The notes: generated from the letters alone by a model not told the origin. 64,000 nucleotides of DNA from Micractinium sp. NFX-FRZ (GCA_029339195.1 JAPTJF010000185.1:45995-109994); one strand, 5' to 3'; numbered from the stretch's first letter, positions 46,601-58,355 are shown. Program-made: numbers and translations.

Positions 46601-48529
46601 GGTGCGGGTGGGCGGGGTTGGAGTTTGTGGTTGCTGTCACAGCGACTGTGGATTGCAGGCGAGGGCTGCATGGTCGGATGCCAGGTGTAGGTGAGAGCAT
46701 GTGCGGCAACAAGCCAGTTTGCCCGCATCAGCTCCTGCTGCTGTCTCTTACCCCCTCCTGCCGCCTCAACCGACCCCACACCGTCACCCCTGCGCAGGGC
46801 GCCGACGCTGCGCTGAACGGGCTGCTTGCTGTTGACGGCAGCGGGCGCAGCACGGCAGGGGTGGTGCCCGACGGGTCGCTGGAGGCAGCGCTCGCAGCGG
46901 GCGCTGACTTGGCGGCAGAGCAGCAGGCAGTGCTCGACATCCGTCTGGCGCTTGAGTATAACAAAGGCTTGGCAGATGACATACAGCATGCGGAGGAGCG
47001 CAGCGGACGGTGGCAGCAGCAGAAGCGTGCCACAGAAGCACGGCGGGTGGCTGCTGCCGAGGCGGCAGAGTCGGTGCGGCGTGCAGCCGCGGAAGTGGTG
47101 CTTGCCCAGGCAGCTGCGGTGCGGGATACGCAGGCTGCCGCTCGAGCCGCCGCTGGCGAGGCTGCAGCAGCCACGGATGGCGGGGCAGCCTGGGATGCAG
47201 CAGCGCAGCAAGGGGCGGCCCCTGCAGCGGCATGGCAGGAGCCAGAGCCGGAGGCGGCGCCTGCGCCTGCGCCGGCGCCCACAGCCAGCGGCCTGCCAGG
47301 TGTCACGCCCGATGAGCTGGCAGCTGAGCTGGCAGCAAAGCGTGTGGTGGCCCTGGACGTGCGCGGCGCCCGGGAGTGGGACTGGGGGCGCATCAAGGGC
47401 GCAGCCCACGCCCCCTGCATCCTCACAAGGGGCAGCGCGCTGGCGCCAGAGACGGTGCGCAACCCCGACTTCCTGGCAGCTGCCCAGAAGGCGCTGGGAC
47501 CGCCTGGCACCGCCCGCCCCGCCGTGCTGTACGGCCCAGGCGCAGACTTGACGCAAGACGCCAGTGCAAGCTTTGTTAGCAAGGAACTGTTTGTGTCGAT
47601 CGCGCCCAGCGGGGCGGGCGTCGTGGACGGCGAGGTGCGGCGGGGCTGGGTGGGAACGTTTGTGGATGCGTTTCAGATCGTGAACGCATGCCTTTGCCAG
47701 CAGGGCAGCGGAGGTCAAGGATGCAAGGCAGATGCATGCACGCTTGCCCACAACATGCTTGCCCATCACGTGCTTGCCCATGCTCCCCATCAATCCGTGC
47801 CGCATCGCACTCCTCCCACACCCCTCACGTTTGCATCCCTGCCCCTGCAGGACATTGTGGCGGTGGCTGCCCGCACGCTGCTGGACGCTGGGTACACACA
47901 GCTGTCAGAGCTGGTGGGAGGGTACCGCAGGTACTAATGCTTCCTTTGAGTTTTAGGAACTTAGAGAAAACCACAGCCCGTGTGCTGGCAGCGCAACCTC
48001 TAAGCACCTCCATCCCCTCGTCCCGTGTGCAGCTGGGACATGTCGTACCGGCCCGACGGCCGGCGGCGCGCCAAGGGCGCTTTCCGTGACAAGTCGTCAG
48101 GTGGGCTGAGAAGCAATCTGTCAGGGCCTTGCGGATGGGCAGCACAATTGTGGGAGGCAGCGTTGTGGGGCAGCCTTGCGGAAGCAGTGTTCTGCAGAAG
48201 CAGTGCTTTGTAAGGCAGGCAAACCATCAGGTCGGACACGCAGTCTATGCTTCTTCCTGCTTCCTGCTGGTGTGGGGCAAGCAGCTGTGGGGCGGGAGCA
48301 GGGAGGTGCACGGGCACGCAGTGCGGGCACAGTGTGCTATTGGCGGCCTCCGGTGGCAGTGCAGGCTGGCAGGTGCTGGGTCCTCCACTGCTGCACTGCC
48401 CGGTTGCCCACTTGGGTCCCAGCCTGCTCACATGCTATGATTCCAATAACTCTGACTAATTTGAACCAATCCATTGTTGCCACATACACCAATGCAGGTG
48501 ACCTTGAGTGGTGGACGGCATCCAATTGA
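43655..48529 (+). CDS. Rubisco-activase-like AAA+ protein with coiled coil and rhodanese-like domain, 700 aa, 10 exons
   Basis: Exons: 43655-43943, 44459-44652, 45160-45298, 45608-45711, 45964-46098, 46356-46580, 46798-47634, 47851-47930, 48033-48100 and 48498-48529 (701 codons with stop). Residues 1-70 are Ser/Arg/Ala-rich, like a plastid transit peptide. The AAA+ core (~100-350) follows Rubisco activase: Walker A GIWGPKGVGKT (~155-165), pore-loop region SAGELEDEWAGEP, Walker B VISDLDAG (~221-228), sensor VTAND, and the arginines in PLVREGRMDKFYYEP. It then departs from activase: Ala/Glu coiled coil (~400-490), low-complexity linker, and a rhodanese-like fold (~530-667; LDVRGAREW...NPDF...VLYGPG...DAGYTQLSELVGGYR), where the active-site Cys position reads Tyr. 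The C-terminus ends DLEWWTASN. A remodelling ATPase in the chloroplast is likely; whether Rubisco is its client is unknown. A TGTAA signal lies at 48689. Confidence 0.85.
44186..44485. repeat. Three copies of the exon 2 acceptor edge of the activase-like gene
   Basis: GCAGGCGTGGATGCCGCC...AGCGTCC at about 44187, GCAGGCGTGGATGCCGCCAG at about 44336, and the true junction GCAGGTGTGGATGCGGACGC at 44455. Only the last opens into the conserved exon. Confidence 0.85.
44614..44829. repeat. Duplicated exon 2 donor edge of the activase-like gene
   Basis: Positions 44614-44666 recur at 44776-44829 with only a few changes, including codons for QVPLIMGIWGPK and an AAG|GTGAGG donor. The second copy also has a CAG before GTGCCGCTAATC, so it could be spliced as a substitute mini-exon. 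Confidence 0.9.
45241..45395. repeat. Copy of part of exon 3 in intron 3 of the activase-like gene
   Basis: GGATGAGTGGGCGGGCGAGC (exon, 45243 on) recurs as GGATGAGTGGGCGGGGGAGC at 45359, followed by diverged GGGGCGGCG-rich sequence. Confidence 0.85.
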
Positions 48530-49302
48530 GCAGAGAAGCAAGCCGCCAGGCCTTGCAGATACGGGGAGTGCCCGCTCGTCTGCCACCTCCACTGCATCGC
48601 CTCCCACACACACACCCTAACTTGCCTTCCAAACTTGGAATCCTGAGTGTTGCGGTACATTCACCATATTGATCATCAGTAGACGACATGTAATCATAAG
48701 CAGGCACGTCAGCTCAACTTTGAGGGCTGGATACGAGCAGCAGGCGGGAGAGAAGCCGACAAACAGCCCTGGTGGCAGTGAGCAGCAAGGAGCAGCGGTA
48801 GTCAGGCTTGTGCCTCGACCTGGGAGGCGGCCGGGACTAGGAGGAGGGCTGTTCTTCTGTTTTCTTCATTGCTGCACCACACCTCGCACTCTGACACCTT
48901 GACCTGACCACAACTGCGACCTCCCAGCAAAAGGCAACCCCCATGCTGGCATGGTGCACCCCTGCCCTTGCGCCTGTCCCTCTCCTCTGGGCTAGCTCCC
49001 CTGCCATGCTGATCCCCGGTTGCCTGCCTCTGCTCGCTGATTCGTGTCCGTACAAATGGTGCAAACCTCAAGCTTGGTGTGTGTCAGGCGCACGGCGTTG
49101 CCAGTAGCGCTCCTTTTAGCAGCCGTGTCAAACAGGGGGCGCTTTACAGAGGGGCTCCTCAGTACAGAAGTGACAGAGGCACGTGCAGCAGCAGCTGCAC
49201 TGTACGAGACACACAGCAACATGCCTTATGGCCCCTGCCTTGCTTGCCACCCATCGGTGGCGCTGCTTGCCACCGCTCACGCGCCATCCCGCGTGGCACC
49301 CC
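48530..49302. other. Convergent 3' region of activase-like gene and CPBP protease gene
   Basis: No coding signal. TGTAA on the plus strand (48689-48693) lies 160 nt after the activase-like stop, and TGTAA on the minus strand (49148-49144) about 155 nt after the protease stop. TGTAA is the usual poly(A) signal of green algae. Confidence 0.55.
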
Positions 49303-51573
49303 TCAAGCGCCACCGCTGCCGCTGCTGCCGCTGCCGCCAGCGCCGGCGGTGGCCTCTGGGTGCGCTGCCTTCCACAGCGCCCCCGATGCCACATTGGCCA
49401 GCGTGTGAGCCAGCGCAGGGCAGGCCACAGAGCCCGTGGCCAGAAAGAGGGCACCATAGGCGCAGCCGACGGCAGATGCCCAGGCTGCAAACGCGGGGTT
49501 GCGCCCCCCGTTGTTGTGCAGCACGCCGAATGCCAGGCCGGCGATCAGCACGCCGCGCCTGCAGGGGCGAGGAGGAGGAGGGGGGGGGGTGCACAGAGAA
49601 GCAGGTTGACTGGGAAATCGCCAGGCAGTGGCCGCGCATATGCGTAAGGCGGGGGCAATGAGCACAGCGCGGCGTTTCCACCAGTGAAGTGAGCACTTCC
49701 GACTCTCTCGGCACCCCACCCCCCTGCCTCTGCTGCCCTCTCCAGTGCAGCACTGCCTGGCAGCCCAAACACCCTTACTAACACCTTGAAGCCCTGCCCT
49801 TTGCCCCTAAAGTGGTGGGCCGCATGTCTCCGGCCCACTCACCATCCAGCACCCACCCAACCATGCAAACCCTCATGAGCCCCTTCCAAATCCCTGATGT
49901 GTCCCTGCTGCCTCGACTCCCCCACCCACCCCACTCCACCCCACCCACCAGTCGGGGTAGACCGCGGGGATGAGGGCCCCTCGGAACAGCAGCTCCTCGC
50001 TGAGCGCCGGCAGCCCGCCCACCAGCAGCAGGTCGGGCAGGGCCAGGGGGGAGAGCACCTGCGGGGGTGGGGGTGGGGGGGGGGGGGGTGGGGGTGTGCA
50101 GCGGCAGGTGAGGTGAATAGCGTGGCTGGCAGGGCCAGGGGGGAGAGCACCTGCGGGGGAGGGCGCGTGCAGAGGTGAGCGAGGTGAGTGGCTGGCAGGG
50201 CCAGGGGTGGAGAGGACCTGCAGGTGGGCTTGCGGGGGGAGGTGAGGAGAGTGGCTGGCAGGGCCAAGGGGTGCAGCACTTGCCAAAGATTGCAGGGGGA
50301 GGGTGAGGCGAGTGGCTGGCTGGCTGGCTGGCTGCTGCGCCAGCCTAGTCCAGCTGATGCCGGCAGGCTGGCTGTTGCTGTGCAGCCAAGACCAGCTCTA
50401 CTGCTGGCAGCAGCAGGGGCAAGGAGCACGCCAGCAGCAGAGGCGAGGAGCAAGCGGGAGGGTGTGAGACGCTGTCAACCAACAAGATGGGACCTGACCA
50501 GGCCCATGTGAGCACCCTTGATCCAGCACCCTGGCCACTGCTCCTGCCCTCCTGACCCCAGAGCCCCCGCGCTCTTGGCTCGCCCACCTGCTGGTTGGAA
50601 CGCTCGCTGGCCTCCCGGAACTCCGGCCAGGCCGCCAGCAGTGCGGTGCGCGCTGCGGTCACGCCCGCTGCCACCGCCACTGCAAGCGCCAGCTGGGCGG
50701 CGGTGGGCAGCGTGGCCCCTGCGGGTGCAGGGCAGGCAGGACACGACAGTTGGGCAGGTGCTCAGATGGCCTGCCTGCATTGCTTTGTTGCGGGGGGGGG
50801 GGGATTCTTGTCGGATTATTGTCGCGAGATTCATGGCGCGGAATGTAATGGAGGCCCAAGCAAGCACGCTTCTGTTAGGTGCACTGTTCACTGAGCGCAC
50901 ACCCACGGCCAAAGGCGCAGCAGGCAGCCCTGCAGGGTGCAAAGGGAAGGAAGCGCATGCAGCACACATCCCATTGCAGCACAGCATGGCCAGTGAACAG
51001 CAGCAACAAGTGGCCCTCTCACAACTGAGCAGTGCCTCCACGCTGTCCCCATAGCCGTCCTTGACAGCTGGCGAGATGGCTGGCGCCACCTGGCGCAGCC
51101 CAAAGCCCAGCGTGGTCACAAGCACAGACACTTGGGCGCAAATGGCCAGGATGCGGCCGCGCCCCACTGCAGGCAGCAATGCTGGTGCACTGCCGACGGC
51201 GGCGGCGGCGGCGCTAGCAGCAGGCGGCTGCTCAGCAGGGCTGCTGCTGGTGCTGCTTGGTGCCGGTGCTGGCACTGCCAGGTCCTGGAGGGTTGGCTCA
51301 GCAGGTGGGGACTTGGGGCCTGCGCCCTTGCCAAATCCTTTGCCCCCAGCCTGCTGTTTTCGACCTGCCGCCGGGGCTACCACCGCCGCGCGCTGCCGCC
51401 GCGGCACCTGCGGTGTGGCGCAAGAGAATGGCAACATACGGATCGGGATCCCGCCACAATCGGGCACCACCTCGTCACGATGTCCCCAGGGGCGGAAGTA
51501 GGAGGCTCACCTGCGGCAGCCAGCCGCGGGTGGCGACGCTCGGCGTTGGGCGGGAGGCAGCAGGGACCCGCAT
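49303..51573 (-). CDS. CPBP-family (CAAX/Abi) intramembrane metalloprotease, probably plastid, 313 aa, 5 exons
   Basis: Exons: 51573-51511, 51407-51026, 50718-50588, 50058-49949 and 49558-49303 (314 codons with TGA). The N-terminus MRVPAASRPTPSVATRGW is Arg/Ser/Ala-rich and acidic-poor, as in plastid transit peptides. A long Pro/Ala/Ser linker precedes hydrophobic segments (ILAICAQVSVLVTTLGFGL; LPTAAQLALAVAVAAGVTA; LPDLLLVGGLPAL). The catalytic signature is complete: EELLFRG (E213, E214, R218), FGVLH (H243) and HTLAN (H280, N284), the metal-binding motifs of type II CAAX-processing and Abi proteases. Plant relatives sit in the chloroplast envelope or thylakoid. The exon 2 donor (CTCA|GTTGTG) is weak but is the only one that keeps phase and gives a sensible joint (VEALL|RATLPT). 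TGTAA lies 155 nt past the stop. Confidence 0.85.
50033..50284. repeat. Four-copy array of the protease exon 4 start with its acceptor
   Basis: GGCAGGGCCAGGGGGGAGAG CACCTGC-type units occur at about 50035-50061 (true exon edge), 50130-50153, 50195-50222 and 50258-50284, spaced about 65 bp. On the minus strand each reads as CAG followed by VLSPLALP or a near variant. Confidence 0.9.
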
Positions 51574-52167
51574 GGTGAGATAGAGTTGCACCGCCGTTGA
51601 TAAAAGCGCGTGGACAGCGCGATGGAGGGGCGCTTGAGGATTTCAGGGGAGGATGACCTGGCGGAGGCAGGCGGGTTACTGTGACCATCATTCACAGCCA
51701 GCCCTTCCGCCCGCAACATATGACTCCAGCACATCTGCAACCTTCAGGAGGAGCTACTCCAGCCCCTGGCATGTTTCTTCCCGCCCTCTCTGGTGTGCCA
51801 GGCGGCAGAGCGCTGGGCGGGAGCGGTGCGGACGCTTACATGCGGAGCCGCCACAGATGGAGCGAGCAGGTGTGAAAAGGAAAGAGCAAAGGGAATCCGA
51901 GAAGTGGGAGGAGGAACAAGAAAACTGCCAGGGATGGGCTGCACGTCGGCTGGCCGGCCTCGTGAGGGTATCCGAGAGGCGTGGGCCAGGAGGGGCCGGG
52001 GAGGGAGGAGCGGGCACGGCAGGGGGGCGGCCACCCTGCTCTCCCAACAGCGCTTTGTGTCATATGCGTCGTGCCCTGCTGGGAGAAGAGCGAAAGCTGC
52101 TGCACCCGCTGTGCCGCCGGTAGCTGCGGCCGAGCTGGACCACTGCCAGCTCAGCGTCGCTGCCAGC
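51574..52167. promoter_or_regulatory. 5' flank of the protease gene and 3' flank of L17
   Basis: The genes are in tandem on the minus strand. TTACA at 51836-51840 (TGTAA on the minus strand) is a possible L17 poly(A) signal 328 nt past its stop. No other gene seen. Confidence 0.4.
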
Positions 52168-53607
52168 TCAGACCAGCTCAATGGTGGCCATCTCCACGTT
52201 GTCTCCGCGGCGGGGCTGGATCTCGGGCTTCACGCGGCAGTAGCCGCCGTTGCGGTCGCCGTAGCGGGTGGGCACCTGCAAGTGGGGCACACCAGGCAGG
52301 TTGAGGAAGAAGGCGGGAAAGTGAGGAGGCATGGGTGAGGGGAGAGGTGATGGGTGCGGTGGGGGAGGCGCAGGGTGCTGCGCAGGAAGGGCAAGGCCGC
52401 AGCCTCTGCTGCCAGCTGTGCACTCCTCAGCCGCTTTGGACGACCAGCTGGGCTCACTTCTGACCGGCGCATGCGTGGCGTGCGGCACGTTTCAGTTCCC
52501 AGCTGAGCTACATCGTGGCCGGTGCTGCCTGCCATGCCCCGCACATTCCTGCCCCCCACGCCACGCCGCGCGTCGCCTCCTGCCGCCGCTGCCCCAGCCG
52601 TGTTACGCAGGCGGCGCTATTGCCTGCACGTTAAAGATCCACACACGCACTTTCCCCTCTTGCTTTGCGCTGCAAACCGCACCTGCTCGAACAGGGACTT
52701 GACGAGCTCCGGGTCGTAGACGAAACCCAGCGCCTGCCGCCGCGCGTGCAGGCTGCCGTCCTTGGCCAGGCCAATCATCTTGTCCACATACTTGCGGATC
52801 GCCTTGGCCTTGGTCTGCAGGCAGTATACAGATGACAAGGAAACACCGAGCTTGAGATGATAACAGCGAGCCGCCCATCCAAACTCTTGTTGTTGAAAGA
52901 AATTGTTGGGCAACGTGGGTCACTCTACGCTACCAGGAAAACTGGTGTGCCGGCAAAGCGTGTATGTTGTTATGATCAGGTTCCGGCTGTGGTAGGCTGC
53001 AGCATCCGTACCTGGGGCCCTGAAACAGCATGCATGCATGGATTGCAAGCTCATGCAATACAGCATAACTGCAAGGCAGCACGCTGTGCCGCGCCGCTTG
53101 CCCGCCCGCCTCCCCTGCGCGCCTCCCGCCTCGCTGCAGCACCCACTTCCTGGCCCCTCCCGCCGCACCTTGGTGGTCTGGATCTTGCCGTGGCGCAGCA
53201 CCTCAGTGACAAGGCCGCGGATGAGGGCCTTGCGCTGGTCCGCGGGGCGGCCCAGCCGCGCCAGCCGGTTGCCGTGCCGCATAGCGAAGACGCGGCCGCC
53301 ATTCTGCGGGGCGTCCAGGCTGCTGCTGCTGCTGGCCTCTGCTGCACACAATGGGGGCATCCCGGCGCTCCTGAGCAAGACAGGCGGCTGGGGAGCAAGG
53401 CACGAGGCTGGGCCCATGACTCGTGGCAAGTGCGCCTCCCAACACCGCGCATTGCCACCGCGCACCTGCAGGCTGCTGCGGCATGCCGCGTGCCAGGCGC
53501 AGGCCGCTGAAAGAGGGCAGCAGCAGCGCCTGAGCGGGCCGGGCGGCGGGCAGCACCGCCCGCTGAGGCGCGGAGCAGCGAAGAGGGGCTGCCACGAAGC
53601 ACGACAT
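52168..53607 (-). CDS. PRPL17: Plastid large-subunit ribosomal protein bL17, 184 aa, 4 exons
   Basis: Exons: 53607-53466, 53341-53169, 52814-52683 and 52275-52168 (185 codons with TGA). Residues 1-60 ([20 protein letters not shown]...) are a Ser/Ala/Arg-rich targeting sequence. The rest is textbook bacterial-type L17: [66 protein letters not shown], and the C-terminal [12 protein letters not shown]...RRGDN..MATIELV. L17 lies near the peptide exit tunnel of the 50S subunit. The strong match to plant plastid L17, including the ELV end, argues for the chloroplast rather than the mitochondrion. Confidence 0.95.
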
Positions 53608-54115
53608 GGTCACTGATTTGTTTGGTCACAAATGCAAGCCTGCAGCGTGGAGGACTGGTGCGCCTCATCTCTCCCTGGCTTGGCCAGCGCAGCACGAGTG
53701 TGCCGTCCTCAAGCCTCCCCCCCCCCCCCCCGCCTCTATCGACATCAGCAGTTCATCGCAGCGCTCCAACACTGCAACATGCTGGCCGCGTGACTAGCCC
53801 GGCCATCAATCCCTTCTTGGTGAGCAGCTGTTGGACGTGACAGCCGCCGCCAAACCCTTGCTGGACAAACCAGCAGCCCTGCAGCCCGTCCCGCTCAGCC
53901 TCATCAGCAGCCTCCTGAGAAGACTTCCGTTTCTCTCTCTTTCCCCTGGCCCGCAGCCCTGAGCCCCGCCTCTCCGCTGGTTTCCAACAGCTGCAGCGGC
54001 CGCCGTCCTTGCCCAGGCGGCCGGCCGGCCTGGCCCGCCCCGCCAACGGCGTCCCGCCCCGCCCCGCCGCCTCACTGCAGCGGCCCGCAGCTGTAGCCCT
54101 CCTGCGTTGATCACC
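53608..54115. promoter_or_regulatory. Divergent promoter region between L17 and cyclin L
   Basis: 508 bp between two start codons pointing away from each other. It is C/T-rich on the plus strand near the cyclin L start. No clear TATA box, as is common for housekeeping genes. Confidence 0.45.
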
Positions 54116-57100
54116 ATGATCTACACCGCGGTGGATAACTTCTACCTGTCGCGCGAGCAGCTGGAGGCATCGCCCAGCCGTGCCGACGGCGTGGATGCTG
54201 CCACCGAGGCAGAGCTCCGCCGCTACTGCTGTGACGTGGTGGCCGAGGCGGCGGTGCTGCTGCGCCTGCCCCAGGTGGTGGCCGCCACTGCCCAGGTCCT
54301 GGTGCAGCGCTTCTACTGCAAGCGCTCGCTGAAGAAGTTTGACGTCAAGGTGGGTGCTGGCTGGGCAGGGGTGCTGACTGCCAGGCTGCCCGGCGGTCAG
54401 CTGGGTGCTGTACGTGCTTGTGCAACGCGGCAGCCAGGGCGTGTGCCCTTCTGTCATTACGCAGCCCGACATACTGGCCAAGCAAGCCAGGTGTTGGTTG
54501 CAGCATCGCCGCTCCACCATTGCCTACTTGCACCCAGCTTTCCGGCTGTCTGACAGCCGCTCCTGCACATCCACTCCGGCTCACTCACCCTGCCACGTCT
54601 TCCTTCCTTCTTCGCCCCACTCGCCCGCCTCTGCAGGTGCTGGCCATGGCCGCCTTCTGGCTGGCCGCCAAGCTGGAGGAGGTGATCGAGATTGACAACC
54701 CGCAGAAGCTCACCCTGCGAAACGTCATCACTGTCATCGACCGGGTCACCCGCCGCCGCGAGGGGCACGCGCTCTCCGTGCTGGACCCGTACTCCCAGGT
54801 GTGAGGAGGCTTCTGGAGTGGTTGGCCGGGTGTGCAAGTGGGTTGATGGGTGCTGGCTGCTGCTTGCGGTGGGTGTGAGATTCCCACTTGCTTTGCCTTG
54901 GCATCCTTCCCGCTCACCCCGCCCTCGCCCTGCCTGCAGCACCCGTCCCTCTACGACCATCCTCCTGCCTAAACCCCCTCACCCAGCTCCCCCCGTTTCA
55001 CCCCTCTCGCCGCAGAAGTACGAGGAGCTGAAGCAGCAGACCACCAAGTATGAGCGCCTCATGCTGCGCGCGTTTGGGTTTGTGGTCCACGTGGAGCACC
55101 CACACCGCTTTGTGCTCAACTACTGCCAAATGCTCATGCGCCCCGGGTGAGCGGCGTCGGTGGGGCGGGCGGGCCTTGATCGCGGGGCCTTGATGCGGCA
55201 GCCGATCTCAGATGCGTGCCATGCTGGGTGGGGCACCTTGCTAAACCCTGCGTCTGCACTGGCGCCTGCCTCTGACCGCCACACCCCGCCTCCCGCCCTC
55301 CTCTGCTTCCTTGCAGGGACCCCAAGCAGCGTGCGCTGCAGCAGGAGGCGTGGAACATGGCCAACGACAGCCTGCGCACCCCGCTGTGCGTGCGGTTCAA
55401 GGCGGAGGTCGTGGCCTGCGGCATCCTCTTCACAGCAGCCCGCAAGCTGCAGGTGCGCTGGCCTTTCGTGACCTGCAGATTGGCCCGTGGTGCTAAGTGT
55501 TCAGCTTTGTGCTGGGCTACAGCCATCCTGGCCCCGCCCCCCAGCTGCCCTGCCAAAGCAGGTTTCTGGCAGCACGTCGGCTGGCCTGCCTGCCCGCCCA
55601 CCCCTTTGTGTGTCCCTGGTCCTGTTCCTGTCCCCCACCTCTCACCGCCGCTTCCTCCGCTTCCCCTCCCCTCCTCCCTGGCACAGATCCCTCTGCCTGA
55701 GGACCCCCCGTGGTGGGCGCTGTTTGAGGTGCAGGAGGAGCAGCTGGTGGAGGTGTGCACCACCCTGTGCGACCTCTACCGCCACCCCCGCCCCAAGAAT
55801 GTGGCGCTGGCGCCGGCTCCACGCCCGGCGGTTGCGCCGCTGCCCCCGGGCGCGCGGTCGCCGCTGCAGCTGACCCCGCCGCTGCGCTCGCCGGCGTCGC
55901 AGCCGCGGTCGGCGGGCACCAACCTGGGGTCGCTGCTGGTGCAGCGCAAGGGCAGCGAGGGCGAGGCGCCATCCATTGCTCAGCAGCAGAAGTCGGGCGC
56001 TGCAGCAGGCGAGCCGTCCACAGCGGGCGCCAACGGCAGCGCCGCTGGCCCCGGCAGCGACGGCAGGCAGCAGTCCAAGCCGCCCGCCTCTGACAAGCAG
56101 CAGAAGGAGAGGGAGGCGGACAGCAAGGGCGACCGGCGGCGGCGGTCGGCGAGCCGGTCGCGCAGCCGCAGCAGGGGGCGTGGCACGCACAGCCGCCGGC
56201 GGCACAGCCGCAGCCGCAGCCGCAGCGGTGGGGACCGCGGCGGCGGGGACCGCAGCAAGCGGCGGCGCAGCGGCAGCCGCAGCCCGGGCAAGGACTCTGG
56301 GCGGGATCGGCGGGACGACCGCCGGCGTGGCGAGCGGCGCGACGACCAAGCCATCTACCGCCCCGGAACCAGCCGGCCGCCCCGGCGGGATGAGCGTCGT
56401 CGCGAAGGTGTGTTTGTTGCTGCTGTTTGCTGCCGCATTGTCGCCCTCCCCACTCAATCCTGGGCTGCTGGAGCCGGCCAGGATCTTCCCTGGCCTACCA
56501 GGCCAGTTGAGAAGATGTCGGGTGCGGCGCCAGGGAGGGATGGGGCGCTGGGGAGCCAAGTTCTGAGCTGGCATGGTCGTCGGTCGAAACGCGGGGCTAG
56601 TGATCAGATGGAGGCAGTGCTCTGAATGCTTCAAAGTAACGCACTTCAGCATCTTCTGGCGACTCTGATGGGCAGCGTTTCTCTTGGAGCAAGCATCTCC
56701 GAAGCACACGTTGGCTCTGCCTGCTGCCTGCTGCATTGCCGTCATGCTGTCACCCATCCACAGCATGTGCTGGCTCTGCTCATCCCCTGCTGGACCTAAT
56801 AAATGCGGCATTTTCAACCCCGCGGTTCACTGGGCTAAAACTGGCATGTTGCCGTGCAGCTTCCGTCTCCACCCAGTTCTCCTGCGCTCACACCCTTGCT
56901 GCCTGCGCGGCGCGCCCCTGTTGCCTTTCCTCCCCTCAGGCACCCACCGCCCAGGCGCACATGTGGCCCTCCCTGCCCATGCTGCTGCCACGGATGCCTC
57001 CTGAGGCTCCCTGCCAGCCCGCTGGTCGCTGCAACGCGCTGGGGAGGTGCGGCGGCGGAGGCGGCGGCGCCGCTGCCATGCGGTCTGGGTAAGCACGCCA

Positions 57101-58355
57101 GGGGGCCAGCCAGCTAGCCAACCCAGGTGCGCTGCACACCCTCTGCACATCCTCCACACACACTCCCAACAAAGTGCTCTACCCATGCCGTACCCATGCA
57201 CCCCTTGCGCTCCCCATCTCCCTCCTGTTTGGCCCCATGCGCATCCTCGCGTACCCTGCCCACTCAAGCTGCTCAGCCCTGCTGGCCGCGCCCTATTTGC
57301 TTCCAGAACCCCACATCCAACCACTATTTTCGCGTCCACCCAACCTGCCCAACGTAGAACAACAACCCCCGCCCTGGCAAACTTCAAGCAATACACCTCT
57401 GCTGCCTGTCCCACTACTGGTCTGCTGCCGCACGTGGGGCACCGACCTTGCTGCTGTCCCATTCCGCTTCTTGGCCTCTCTACGCCTCCCTCCCGCACGC
57501 ACCCGAGTATCCACACACATGCACGCACACTGCATCTGGCTAGCTGGCTCCCCCTGGCTGCCCCCGGCTGCCGCGTGCCCCGCCCACCGTCCGCCCACCT
57601 CGCACCCCCAGCGCCGCGCAGTCGACCAGCGTCGCGCCTCGAAAGCCGTGCCACTGCCCTGGCAGCAGGCCGGCTGGCAGGTAGAGTCCTCAGGTTTGGC
57701 GGTGGGTGGCCCAGCCCGCCTTGTGTGTCCGTCTGCCTCTGCCCAGCCTGCCCTGCCCAGCTCCGCTCCTCACCCTGCCTCTCCCGGTAGGCACAAATGC
57801 TGCCCAGCCCAGCCTGCCGCCGCTGCTGCCCAGCCATGCACACCTGCCTGCTTTGTGTGCACGGGAGGTGCATGCATGCCTGCACATGCCACGCTCACCT
57901 GGCGGTGCACCACAGCGCACAGCCTACACTGCCCAGTGACTGCTTAAATATATACGCTATACCTAGCCGGCCAGCTTGGTCGCTGCGGACTCAAACTTAT
58001 GTCTGGAACGATGAGGGCACCTGTTTTCACTGCACAGCGGGGCACAGCGGTCTGTGCTCGCCTGCACGCATTGATGCACCGCCTGTCGACTCTGCCTTTC
58101 AAGCAGGAGCCAGCAGCAACCACAACCGCGCCCATATGCTGCTGTCATGCCACTTGGCAGATCTCTAGAGACGGTGCCGAGCCTCGCTCTAAGAGTTGGC
58201 CCCTGCTGCGATGCCACACTCTCTTTTGCCATCAATCTTGTCATCCAAGCCTGGCCCTGATCTCCTTGTGTGTCTCCGCCCTTGCCCTGCCCCTCCTCCC
58301 ACCTGCAGACCATCGAGAGCGCGACTACCGTGGCAGCGGCGGCCACCGGCGCTGA
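54116..58355 (+). CDS. Cyclin L (RS-domain transcription/splicing cyclin), 476 aa, 6 exons
   Basis: Exons: 54116-54349, 54637-54798, 55016-55146, 55317-55452, 55687-56407 and 58309-58355 (477 codons with stop). It starts MIYTAVDNFYLSREQLEASP, the cyclin L hallmark; the ATG sits in CACCATGAT. The two cyclin boxes span residues about 30-240, with LRLPQVVAATAQVLVQRFYC, FWLAAKLEE, FGFVVHVEHPHRF, EAWNMANDSLRT, CVRFKAEVVACG and LPEDPPWWALF. A Pro/Ala linker leads to an SR/RS-rich tail (from ~385: RSRSRSRGRG, RHSRSRSRSG) ending HRERDYRGSGGHRR. Cyclin L pairs with CDK11/CDKG-type kinases and links transcription with pre-mRNA splicing in nuclear speckles. The last intron (1901 nt) is far longer than the others; phases match, but extra exons inside it cannot be excluded. 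Confidence 0.93.

Noticed and set aside
47524..47541. Active rhodanese/sulfurtransferase activity in the activase-like protein
   Set aside because: The position of the catalytic Cys is Tyr in VLYGPG, so sulfur transfer is not expected.
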